DNA of 64,000 nucleotides, taken from NCBI GenBank assembly GCA_037954665.1, contig JBBMOL010000195.1, positions 395,740 through 459,739 of the forward strand. Direction: 5' to 3'. Source of the stretch: Laguncularia racemosa (lineage: Eukaryota; Streptophyta; Magnoliopsida; Myrtales; Combretaceae). Shown one piece after another: positions 10,408-21,305 of this stretch; position 1 is the stretch's first letter, and each line of letters opens with the position of its first letter. A program made the position numbers and the translations under genes. The notes below the pieces were generated by a model, which was not told where the DNA came from, made no database searches, and saw only the letters and a list, made by a program, of their open reading frames with translations.

Positions 10408-10855
10408 TATGTGTGGCGTTATGTGTGTATGTTGATTGAAGGTGTTGCAACGTGGTAAATTGGTGTTGTGGTGAAGTGAGTGCATTGTGATTAGGTGTGT
10501 GTGGCGGTGCAAATTTGTGGAGTTGTGTGTAGTGTAAGGTGTCGCACATTAAGACTCATTGTGGGTGTAAAACTTTAGCAAGAAAGGAAAGTTGAGTGGT
10601 GAAGTTTGAATTCAAAAACAAGTATTAAAGTGTGAAAGTAATTGAAACTCATTACTTAAACACTTGCTAGTTGAATTATTTCTTAACTACTTAGAAATAA
10701 TTGTGTGCACTTCATTTATTTAACTTTACTTGAAGTACCAATAAACATTTCTTGTATCGGTTGATTGTGAGCATCGTGGGTGTGTAGGGGCGTGTAAGGG
10801 TGTGTTGTCGTGGTGTGGTGAAGTGTATTGAGGTTATTGAAATCAGTAAGCAACA
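10408..10855 (+). other. B1 untranslated leader, second part (G/T-rich)
   Basis: The leader resumes after the C1 target duplication. 'ggtgtgtgtggcggtgcaaatttgtggagttgtgtg' near 10493-10530 matches the B2 leader near 26270-26310, which confirms that C1 interrupted B1. Confidence 0.75.
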
Positions 10856-11334
10856 ATGTCAAGTGAGTTGTATTTGTCTACTAACATATTGCATCGGGAC
10901 TTGACTTCCTTTCAAACCATTGATGAGGGACAAAGAGAAAACTTGTTCCATACTTCTTGTAGGGTACAAGGAAACTTGTGCGCAATTATTATTGATGGTG
11001 GTAGTTGTACTAATGTTGTAGCTGTATCATTAGTATCGAAGTTGAAACTTGAAACTATCCCACATCCTAAACCCTATACATTACATTAGTTGAATGATCA
11101 GGATGGTCTTTGTGTGACCCAAAGGGCTAGGGTACCCTTCAGTATAGGGGACAAGTACTATGATGAGCTTGAATGTGATATTCTTCCTCTTTATGCATCC
11201 CATATATTACTTGGTAGACCATGGTTGTATGATAGGATGGTATTACATGATGGGTATAGAAATACTTATATGTTCAAAAAAGATGGAAAACGTATAGTAT
11301 TGAACCCTATGTCACCATCAGAGGTCCAAGAGAT
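10856..11334 (+). pseudogene. B1 protease-like frame without gag
   Basis: The frame opens at ATG 10856 (MSSELYLSTNILHRD), 63 bp before the conserved RENLFHTSC block. B2 has the same start (MSSEM), so the frame is built to start here, without gag. The retropepsin signature IIIDGGSCTNV is intact, with the Asp codon at 10994-10996, and the LLGRPWLYDRMVLHDG block is near 11208-11255. A TAG at 11087-11089 replaces the Trp of the LHWL block. The same frame runs on into the repeat domain. The product could be a free protease-like protein of unknown role; non-autonomous elements usually depend on proteins of a full partner such as C (inference). Confidence 0.82.
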
Positions 11335-11770
11335 GCAAAGACAGATAAAACAACCATCACAGAATCTTGAGGATCATAGCCACATGATCAAACCTTTAGA
11401 GGACCAAACTATGCAGACGCAGGTATGCCAACCTTCAAAGGTTCTTGAGGCTCTAGTGACATGAGCCAACCTTTAGAGCACAAAATTTGTCAAACACAGA
11501 TGTGCTAACCTTTAGAGGATTCTGATGATCATAGTTAGATGAGCAGACTACTAGAGGACCAAACTGTTCAGGGTCGGTTATGTTCTCCTTCAGAGATACT
11601 AGTGGTTCACGAGCAGTTGAGTAAACCATTGGAGTATTCTGAGGATCAGAGTCAGATGAGTTTATCATTAGAGGGCCAGAATGTTCAGAGACAATTGTGT
11701 TCACCTTCAGAGGTCTCAGAAGGCAATGAGCAGTTGGGCCAATCATTAGAAGACCATAAGGATCAGTGAC
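11335..11770 (+). repeat. B1 coding tandem repeat domain replacing pol
   Basis: About five degenerate units of roughly 78-90 bp encode the theme PLEDQTVQxQLCxPSE followed by an acidic EDHSQM-like stretch. Clear units are near 11390, 11470, 11550 and 11670. It occupies the place where reverse transcriptase to integrase would lie. A frameshift lies between 11464 and 11539. The same domain is in B2 (27590-27870). Confidence 0.78.
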
Positions 11771-12035
11771 ATACAGATGAGTTAGAAAAGAAGGAAACAA
11801 TATCAGTGAAATGGGTTGAAATAGGGGACAACTCAGTGGATAATGGGTCATTATTTGTGTTACAGAAGAGATACATCCTGGAAATGAAGGAGAGAAAACA
11901 ATCACCACCCGTGGTATTTCAGATTTTGGGATTCTGCAATGATATTTCTTCAGGTGGCTTACTAGGAGGAAACGAAGTCTCTACTGCATTTGATCTACCA
12001 GATTTGAGGACAAATCTTTTTGAGGCCTGAGGAGA
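11771..12035 (+). pseudogene. B1 conserved C-terminal region up to LTR
   Basis: The frame includes VDNGSLFVLQKRYILEM, KERKQSPPVVFQILGFC and SGGLLGGNEVS, then DLRTNLFEA at the polypurine tract. All of these blocks recur in B2 at 27930-28133, but not in D, so they define the B family. I do not recognise the domain. A TGA at 12028-12030 replaces Arg; without it the frame would enter the LTR as GDDRNQNPTRPIIRARTKG. An upstream TGA is at 11767-11769. Confidence 0.7.
12022..12035 (+). other. B1 polypurine tract
   Basis: GAGGCCTGAGGAGA ends at the 3' LTR start, with two pyrimidine interruptions. B2 and D have the same tract as GAGGCCCGAGGAGA. Confidence 0.75.
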
Positions 12036-12348
12036 TGATAGGAATCAAAATCCGACAAGACCTATCATAAGGGCAAGAACAAAAGGAATTCGAATTTTGG
12101 CGATGAGGGCCCATTTTGAGCAAATCGACCCCGGAATTATTTATATATTAACCTCTTTTCTATTATTCTTGTATTGTATTTTTCAACAGGCACACTTATC
12201 ATATTTTATAAGGCAATGGACAAACTCCCTCAGACTTAGCTTGTGGGTTATCTATGGATCGATCTGAACCGGCGGTGAGCTGGGCCGATGGATCCTATAG
12301 AAGACCGGCATCTTGAAGACCATTTCTTTTATATATTTCTTATTTTAT
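12036..12348 (+). repeat. B1 3' LTR, truncated
   Basis: It begins TGATAGGAATC and follows the 5' LTR (1899-2211) until 'ttcttattttat', where it switches to A-type LTR sequence. About 720 bp of the LTR is absent. Confidence 0.88.
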
Positions 12349-13290
12349 ACTTTTTCAACACGGCCATGTTGGGGGTCGTGTTGCTCAACATGGGTTGGAG
12401 CATGACTATGTTAGGGGTTGTGTATTTTTCACTATAAAATTTGGTTTCAACATGGTTGGAACACGACCGTATTGGGAGGCCGTGTTCTTTTAATTCAACA
12501 CAGTCTAAACACGACCGTGTTGGGAGGTTGTGTTACCCTTGACTCAGCACGGTTGAAACATGACTGTGTTAAAAGGTTGTGTATCTCTCGATGCATCTTT
12601 CACACTTAACATGGTCTAAACATGACCGTGTTAGGAGGTTGTGTTACAACTCAACACGGTCGGAACACGATCGTGTTGGGAGGCTGTGTATCTATTGGTA
12701 TACCTTTCGAATTCAACACTGTCGAAACACGACCGTGTTGGTAGGCCGTGTTACCCTTGGCAAATCTCCACGAACCCTATTTCTTTTACTTCAAATTTTC
12801 CAAAACTCAATCCTCTCTATTCCTAAGCTCAATTATATCTCTAAAATATGTAATTGCATCTAGATTACAAGGATTTTTGCACTTACATCAAAATTACACA
12901 CGTTGTATCCTTGAGTTGTTAACTCCCATTCTCTTATCGTCCCTTCTCATATCTTGAGTCCTGATGCGCACATGATACCCACGAGGTCTAATTCCAATGA
13001 CTAATTTAAAATTCGCATAAAGATCCTTACCTCGTGTACTTGGAATTGACTCCCTCCTTTTTCCTTTCATCATCCTAGGGTTTCTCGTAAGGAGCGCTTG
13101 TCCTCTACGGATTTCTGTTTCACTGCTCAAAATGACAAAGAAGGCTCTTTAGGTTAATCTAGAGTATTTATACTTTATGTGTGAAATGTCCAAATTATCC
13201 CTTCTAATTTTCTAAAATTCCATCTTCGTCCTTAGCTTTTTGTGATAATATATATATTACATAAATCAATAAAAAAAAATAGGTATTACA
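12344..13290 (-). mobile_element. A1': right-hand part of an A-type LTR
   Basis: 12344-13198 repeats 1160-1898 (same order, scattered differences) and then runs on without interruption to the LTR terminus '...aggtattaca' at 13290, matching the A2 LTR ends. The flank to the right has no polypurine tract, so this is the outer edge of a 5' LTR or of a solo LTR. It represents the A LTR without the B1 insertion. Confidence 0.85.
12354..12755. repeat. Palindrome-bearing tandem array, eight units
   Basis: Eight units of about 45-62 bp start 'caacacgg', 'caacatgg' or similar and contain ACACGACCGTGTTGGGAGG-like cores. It has more units than the equivalent array at 1165-1460. Confidence 0.82.
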
Positions 13291-13590
13291 GTTGTACTTA
13301 AGGGAGCTAATCATTAGGTCATCAGTTTAAGGAATGAATATAAGAGGGTAGATTCTTCCAAATATGGAAAGAAATACGAAGTTGAATGGAAAAAAGGGTT
13401 TAACAAAAAGTGCGTTACTCACATAGATATTACTCACCATAAAAACAGCTATACGACCTAGTTCCTACTTTGATATGACTCATAAAGTAAGCAATTAGGG
13501 TTTCACCACAACCATGCTAAAGGGTTGATAAGAGAGAGAATTTGAGAATAAAGACCCACAAAGGAAAAGTACATTCTCTATCTCCAAGAG
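13291..13590. other. Unassigned sequence
   Basis: No gene, LTR terminus or repeat is recognised between the A LTR end and the tandem duplication. Confidence 0.5.
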
Positions 13591-15706
13591 ATAAGTTTTT
13601 GGTCGTTACGAAAATAGACTATTTATAGTAAGTCTACTAGGGTTAAGGCTAAAATGGGAAAACAAGTAGCACATTCTAAAAGAGTAATTAAATAAACATA
13701 ATACTAGCTAAAAAGGGTAAAATAGTAAAGATAATCCTAGGAGGATAATCTATAATCTATCTTTGCTAGTTACTAGGATGGACACATGTCATTGTTGGGA
13801 TGATAGGTCGTCTAGCAAATAAGACAAACTATATAAGAGTTGGAAGAGGTCCCAATCTTTAGGTTGGGTTGGCTAAGCTATAGGAGAACTCACATAATAT
13901 TGTTGTTAGCTAGTTTGATTAGTCCCTTGATTAGAAAGATGGTAAGTAACAAGGCAAGTCGGTTGAAGAGTGCAGGTTAAAGTTGATAGGTTGGACTCTA
14001 GACTAAGTTAACCATCATTGTTCGTAAGCCCCAAAGGCTACCTTAGAGGTTATTTTAGGTCGGCCCATCTAGGTCATCTTCAACTTAAGTGACTATCAAA
14101 GGGGTACCTTGGTTGGGTAAGTCTTGTAACCTGTGAGATTGAATAAGAGTGACCACTTCTTTAATTGGTTAGTTGGATAAAATCCTCCATGTCAGGTTTT
14201 GGAGTCCAAATGCTCTAGCTCTAGTGATGGGGCTAAAAGTTGGATTCCTATCAAAGAGGATGTAGTTAGGAGGACAAACCTCTATATATCTAGGCTTATC
14301 TCTCTTAACCTTTCACTATTTACTTTACAGCATTTTATGTTACCATTTTTTTTATTATTTAAGTTATAACTTGTATATCTAAGCATTACAATATTAGGCA
14401 AAAGCATATAGACACACATAACTCTAATATTTACATAAGAGCTTTTGCATTATAACTTAGAAAGGGGGTTAATTAATTTGAACTTAAACTTTATTTAATA
14501 ACCAATTCACCCTCTCCCCTTCTCTTGTTTGCTATTTAGGTTCTACACTAAACTTTCTTCTAACAATAGTACAAATGCCTATACATTTCTCTCGATGTGG
14601 GGAAAAAAAGGTATATTAGCAATCAAAATTCTAAAGGCATGTATAGTGATAGATGAATTACTACATAAGTTTTTTTTCATGTCATTATTATTAAGAAAAG
14701 CCATTTATATGAACTAAGAGATTGTATTTAACTATAAGAAAAATGCTCAACTAATAAATATCTAACTTAGTTAAGTATAAACTATAAGACAAAGAATTCC
14801 TAGCCCTGTCACAAATTCTATAAGTTGTCACTTAATTCCTCGCTCATAGCACATTGTAATAAGAGGCCATTTGATGAATGAAGATAGGGAGTACTACTTC
14901 TAGGTTTCACTAATTATTGGTTAGAGTGCCAAACTTAATTTTAGTTCTCCTCTTCACAATTACAATTATTTAAATCCAAATGTAATGTAATTAAACTTAG
15001 GAATTCTCACAAACTTAAAGGCAACCCCAATTCAAATTCTAATATTTGTGTTTTCGAAGTTAGATTCCATCAATACATTTTTTGTTACATCTGCTTCTAG
15101 GAAATCAAAATGTGTTTCGTAAGCAAACAAACCCTTTAAGTAAAGCCATGATATAAGACAGTTGATATGAAAACTTAAATCAAACCAATAAGAAGAACTA
15201 TTGCATTAAAATCCAAAACTAACATTTATAATCAACAAAATAGTTCTTTTAGAAGAAAAATTTAGTTTACACAACAATTTAGGTTAGAAGCATGATAAGT
15301 AAAATTGATTAACAAATTAATAAGCCCTTTAAATTTATAGAAAAAAGAACTTCCAACATCCTAATGGAATCCTTAGGTATCAATTGTAGTGTACTAAGAG
15401 CGAAAGAAACACAAAAAAAGGAGCCAAAACAACCAAACTTGAGCACACCATCTTATTAACTACTTAGTAATAAGCCCATTCGATGGCCTAACTAAGCCCA
15501 TTCGACCACTCAACCTAGCTTACTCAATCAACCTCACATCACATTAAGTGCTCCTTTGATTACTTGGTCATTGCTTCTTAGTTTCACCTCCCAATTTTTG
15601 TCTTTAACCCAATATTTTAATTATTCAACCTAAAACCTTAAGAAAAAAAAAAGTTAAATTAAGATTGAAGTAATTTTATTATATTTTCAAAATAATAATA
15701 ATAATA
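13591..15706. repeat. 2.1-kb tandem duplication, copy 1
   Basis: It begins 'ataagtttttggtc' and is followed directly by a second copy at an offset of 2116 bp, with very high identity by eye. It contains no supported gene. At 14362-14458 there is an inverted repeat pair (AAGTTATAA with TTATAACTT; GCAAAAGC with GCTTTTGC), and next to it 'ccaattcaccctctcccc', which read on the minus strand resembles the start of SIRE-type Copia LTRs (weak inference). Confidence 0.88.
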
Positions 15707-17793
15707 ATAAGTTTTTGGTCATTACGAAAATAGACTATTTATAGTAAGTTTACTAGGGTTAAGGCTAAAATGGGAAAACAAGTAGTACATTCTAAAAGAG
15801 TAATTAAATAAACATAATACTAGCTAAAAAGGGTAAAATAGTAAAGATAATCCTAGGAGGATAATCTATAATCTATCCTTGCTAGTTGCTAGGATGGACA
15901 CATGTCATTGTAGGGATGATAGGTGGTCTAGCAAATAAGATAAACTATACAAGAGTTGGTAGAGGTCCCAATCTTTAGGTTGGGTTGGCTAGGTTATGGG
16001 AGAACTCACATAGTATTGTTGTTAGCTAGTTTGCTTAGTCCCTTGATTAGAAAGATGGTAAGTAACATGGCAAGTCGGTTGAAGAGTGCAGGTTAAAGTT
16101 GATAGGTTGGACTCTAGACTAGGTTAACCATCATTGTTCATGAGCCCCAAAGGTTACCTTGGAGGTTATTTTAGGTCGGCCCATCTAAGTCATCTTCAAC
16201 TTGAGTGACTATCAAAGGGGTGCCTTAGCTGGGTATGTCTTGCAACCTATAAGATTGAATAAGAGTGACCACTTCTTTAATTGGTTAGTTGGACAAAATC
16301 CTCCATGTCAGGTTTTGGAGTCCAAATGCTCTAGCTCTAGTGATGGGGCTAAAAGTTGGATTCCTATCAAAGAGGATATAGGTAGGAGGACAAACCTCTA
16401 TATATCTAGGCTTATCTCTCTTAACCTTTCACTATTTACTTTACAACATTTTATGTTACCGTTTTTTTATTATTTAAGTTATAACTTGTATATCTAAGCA
16501 TTACAATATTAGGCAAAAGCATATAGACACACATAACTCTAATATTTACATAAGTGCTTTTGCATTATAACTTAGAAAGGGGGTTAATTAATTTGAACTT
16601 AAACTTTATTTAATAACCAATTCACCCTCTCCCCTTCTCTTGTCTACTATTTAGGTTCTACACTAAACTTTCTTCTAACAATAGTAGAAATGCCTATACA
16701 TTTCTCTCCATGTGGGAAAAAAAAGGTATATTAGCAATCAAAATTCTAAAGGCATGTATAGTGATAGATGAATTACTACATAATTTTTTTTTTTCATTTC
16801 ATTATTATTAAGAAAAGCCTTTCATATGAACTAAGAGATTGTATTTAACTATAAGAAAAATGCTCAACTAATAAATATCTGACTCAATTAAGTATAAACT
16901 ATAAGATAGAGAAATCCTAGCCTTGTCACTTAATTCCTCACTCATAACACATTGTAATAAGAGAGCATTTGATGAATGAAGAGAGGAAGTACTACTTCTA
17001 GGTTTCACTAATTATTAGTTAGAGTGCCAAACTTAATTTTAGTTCTCCTCTTCACAATTACAATTATTTAAATCCAAATGTAATGTAATTAAACTTAGGA
17101 ATTCTCACAAACTTAAAGGCAACCCCAATTCAAATTCTAATATTTGTGTTTTCAAAGTTAGATTCCATCAATACATTTTTTGTTACATCAGCTTCTAGGA
17201 AATCAAAATGTGTTTCATAAGCAAACGAAACCTTTAAGTAAAGCCATGATATAAGGCTATTGATGTGAAAACTTAAATCAAACCAATAAGAAGAACTATT
17301 GCATTAAAATCCAAAACTAACATTTATAATCAATAAAATAGTTCTTTTAGAAGAAAAATTTAGAGAAAAACTTAGAACAAGCACAACAATTTAGGTTATA
17401 AGCATGATAAGTAAAATTGATTAATAAATTAATAAGTCCTTTAAATTTATAGAAAAAAGAACTTCCAACATCCTAATTGAATCCTTAGGTATCAATTGAA
17501 GTGTACTATGAGTGAAAGAAACACAAAAAAATGAGCCAAAACAACCAAACTTGAGCTCACTATCTTATTAACTACTTAGTAATAAGCCCATTCGACCACT
17601 CAACCTAGCCTACTCAATCGACCTCACATCACATTAAGTGCTCCTTTGATTACTTAGTCGTTGCTTCTTAGTTTCACCTCTCAATTTTTGTCTTTAACCT
17701 AATATTTTAATTATTCAACCTAAAACCCTAAGAAAAAAAAAGTTAAATTAAGATTGAAGTAATTTTATTATATTTTCAAAATAATAATAATAA
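15707..17793. repeat. 2.1-kb tandem duplication, copy 2
   Basis: This is the second copy, ending in the same AAT-repeat that closes copy 1 (15690-15710 and 17779-17793). It differs by scattered substitutions and small indels, for example a short deletion near 16915 and an insertion near 17365. A short open stretch at 16201-16497 is broken in copy 1 and is not a gene. Confidence 0.88.
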
Positions 17794-20700
17794 TTGCTAT
17801 TGTTATTTTGTAAATTTATGATTTTAGCTAATATCCACAAGAAGGGATTAGAAGCCAAATTATGGGCAAGCTTATTCCAAGTAAGTATCAATCATCCTTG
17901 TTTGATTTGTTGTACGTATAGGATTAGTTAATGAAGCTAATTACTATTCCACTTAAGATTTTTTTTTTTCTATATGTGGTTGATATTGAGGTCCAATCAT
18001 TTGGGATAGGTGAGGCATGAAGTATGTATTTAGAGCCAACTACAAGGTCAATTATATGGGATAAATTGACTTGTTGCTAGATAGTAATGCCACTTATATA
18101 TGGACAAATGAGTTGATATGATGGATTCGTATTTGATACAAGTTGAAAAATTTAGAATGAAGTTACCGACTAGAATAGTTTTGGTATGTGATGTGACTAT
18201 ATATGGAGGTAATGACTTAATTATTGATGATGTGGAAGGACAAATTAGGATGCAACTATAAATGGTACTAGTATTGGTGTAACGACCGAATGTATTTTAT
18301 TTCTATTATCTTTTTCAAATTTATTATTTTCCCTTTGATTTAATGTAAATTTTTATATTATATCAAATAAAGGTGTCCGAGTAATTGAAATAAAACTTAG
18401 TAAACAAAATCAAATGATGTAAAAATACAAAATTCCACTTTTCTTCCTGAGCATTTAGCATCACAAAAAGAAGAGGAAGAAACGATACCTTCCAATAGTC
18501 CCCTTCCCGAGTTATGAAAGTATACTAGACCACCCTACAAAAATTACAAAAGGGACCCAAACCGACACACACAGGGACAGCAGTAAAGTTGATTATAAAA
18601 TTTCCGAGGAACATATCACGAGGGACGCGGGCCACGAACAGTGTGAATATGATAGGACCCACGAAAAGGTGTAGGCGACCTAACCAAATCGCATACATCC
18701 ATAAACGCCATGATCGTGGGCTTCCATGTGGGCCTCTAGGGTTCCATGGGTATTACCACCAGTTGGCCCACTTAAATCTCAGCCTCATCTCCATCTGGAG
18801 GACCTTGTTTGAAGGGACTCTGTCCTTATTTTCTCTCCCCCCCACCTAAAATTAAGATTGTAGAATTATTGTGTGATGTCCTAACTCCATTTGTCCTCAT
18901 GCATTTTTTTTTCCAACCAGATGGGATGGCAACATTGTTATACTTAGTACTGTGCTTTCGAGGAATTATGGGATTTTATTGATGGTTTTAAGGATTGTAA
19001 CTTGTCGGTTATAAAAGAATAGGGAATGCTTTCTGTAAAAATGAAATCATAGGAATCCACTGTGCACTTAGGAACAAAAAGAAAGAATCTTTGTTTGGAT
19101 ATGAGAATCATGATGATACTCTTAACATTCTTAAATTTATATCTCTCGAAAACTACAAAAGTACAACTATTTATAATTTATTCAAAAAAGGAGCAAATAC
19201 GTATAGATGAAATGTTAATATGTAAAACATTATCCCCCAAAAGTTGTAAGTTAGAACTATTACTTATTTTTTCTATAGAAACTCGCTAAATTCGAACGAG
19301 TTTTAAATGATCCGTATTCATAGCCAAAAAAAATTTGTTTTATTTCAAAGAAAGACAGAATTGGATGATGACATATTAAAAGAGAAAAATGCAGAGGAAG
19401 GGTTTTTATTGGTGTAATTTTTTCAAATAAATCATACATTATTCTCTTTAAATGTATGATTGAAAAATCTAAGTTTTTTTTTTTTTTTTGCAAAAATTGT
19501 ATAAATGTCAGCCCTTTTTTATATTTTTTTTCTTATCTTATTATATATTATCTCATATAAAAATTATTACTATTTGTTATTTTTTTGTACATAGCATTAT
19601 ATAATTGGTGTGTAGAAGTATGAAAATATAATTTTGATTAAGTTTTGTTCTATATAATTTTTTTGTACATAGCATTATATTATGCTCGAGACAAACTAAA
19701 TCTTATATTTCAATTACATCCTTATGTATACGTGAAATAAATTTTTCATTTTTCCCATTGTTTATGCGTTATTGTTTTCCATTTTTTTTTTTGTTCATCA
19801 TCTCCAAACGAAATCCTAAATAATGCTTATTATTAAATCTAATACTTAATTACCTCATGTGAACTTGTATTTTTTTGTAAATGGCAACCACAATTTCCTT
19901 CTATTATAAATTGGTTAGATTTTTTTTTTTAATTATTATTACCTAGAAAAATAATTATTAAAACATAGAGATAGAGTTTTTAGCTCAAATATAAATTGAT
20001 ATACATTCATCATTTATCTTTTCTTGTGCTAATCAATTATGGAAAGATACATTGAACAAATTAACACATGTATTTATTACCATTGAAACAGCCAAATAGA
20101 GATAATAAACATGAATCAACACAGCTTGTTTAAGAGCCACGAGATGGAATAAGACGAGGGAATAGAATGGGAAATTTCGTTTGACAAGGAACTGGCAAAG
20201 GAAAGAAAACAAGGAGGACTACTTTCCCTTTGTTTTGGATAAAACTTTCCTTTATATTCTAAAGAGAAATAGAAAGAAGAGCATGTTAAATTACATCCAT
20301 ATCGTTATTAAATTTGCATATACATTTCTTGAAATATGGATTAGATAATTTTTTAATTTGTGAGATAAATTTTACTATTACTTCTTTTCCCTTCCTTGCA
20401 CCTTCATATTTCTCCATTTCCGTTCCCCTACCCTTTTTTTTTTTTTTTTATTTGCAATTTCTTCCTCCGTTTAAAAGTAAGGCACGTAGAAATCTTGAAC
20501 TCTCAAATGCAAAAATAATAATCATTGATTAAGCAAGTTCATGTGGTATCAGCATGCATAATGCAACTGCAAGATATAACGGAGGGAGTCATGAAGGGTC
20601 ACAAAATGGTTGACGCTTTGTGTTTGGATAAGACATCTTAGTTTCGAGGGATTTTAAGCCGGGAAAAGACAAAGCTATAAACGGTCCACCATTATGATTC

Positions 20701-21305
20701 AATTAACCTAAACGAGTTGTCGAAAACCTCACACATGCAAATATTCAATGAATGTGTCTCCAAAGGTAAGATTGATAGCAGCATGTACACGAGTATGTTG
20801 AAAAAGACAGTCTGCCGAACCTCCACGATTAGTCAATTATTAACAAGTCTTGTTTGATGTCTCTGATAAGTCGATTGCATGGATTGGATTGGATTACTTC
20901 TTTGGATGATTCCAATCAGTTAAGACAGTCCTGAACTACTGATCCAACGGATAAACTAGAATAAATGGGAGGCAAGTAAGGACTGCTGCATTCAATTACC
21001 ATATCATTTCTTTTCTTTTCTTTTTTCTCTCTAACCACCGTAATTAGCTTTTCTTATATAATCATGAAATTGTACCAAGATCATAGAGAGTAGCTCATTG
21101 GATCAATCGATGTGTCTATGTGATGAAAATTACTATAATCTGAGTCACAAAAAGTTTTGCATTTTGTTTTAACAGTGGCACCATAATAATGTCATAAGTT
21201 CTCTAGTTTAAGTATAGTTACTTAAACTTTGATTTTCTTTGCCATTTGCTATTGAAATTCTAAGGAATCAGAAATTCATGATATCATATACTTTTGTTCC
21301 ACCTT
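17794..21305. other. Intergenic region, no gene supported
   Basis: It is AT-rich with poly-T runs (19475-19490, 20430-20449). A 22-bp direct repeat around 'gtacatagcattatat' lies at about 19583 and 19661. An island of less biased composition at 18440-18850 contains 'gtgggcctctagggttccatggg' but no frame that can be defended. No LTR ends or primer sites are seen. Confidence 0.5.

Larger units (their letters stand above)
1899..12348 (+). mobile_element. B1: non-autonomous LTR retrotransposon with protease-like frame, split by C1
   Basis: The element has a complete 5' LTR, an initiator tRNA-Met primer site, a long G/T-rich leader, a protease-like frame, a degenerate repeat domain, a polypurine tract and the first 313 bp of its 3' LTR. 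There is no sequence for reverse transcriptase, RNase H or integrase, and no gag. C1 (3603-10402) sits in the leader. The right end stops inside the 3' LTR and joins A-type LTR sequence through a 5-bp overlap, so no right target duplication survives. The overall plan matches B2, which is complete and confirms the family boundaries. Confidence 0.85.

Noticed and set aside
12418..12863. Several frames through the palindrome array, and CRISPR-like appearance of the spaced repeats
   Set aside because: Units are degenerate, spacers are also repeated, and the array is inside a plant LTR; frames are by-products of the repeats.
16201..16497. 98-codon frame in the second duplicated unit
   Set aside because: The same stretch in copy 1 has stops, and the putative start is not ATG.
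18278..18300. TGTAACGACC as an LTR start
   Set aside because: Only the first bases resemble A LTRs; the following sequence does not, and no end or primer site is found.
18589..18849. 86-codon frame as a gene
   Set aside because: No recognised similarity, non-ATG choice not needed, and no supporting exon signals.
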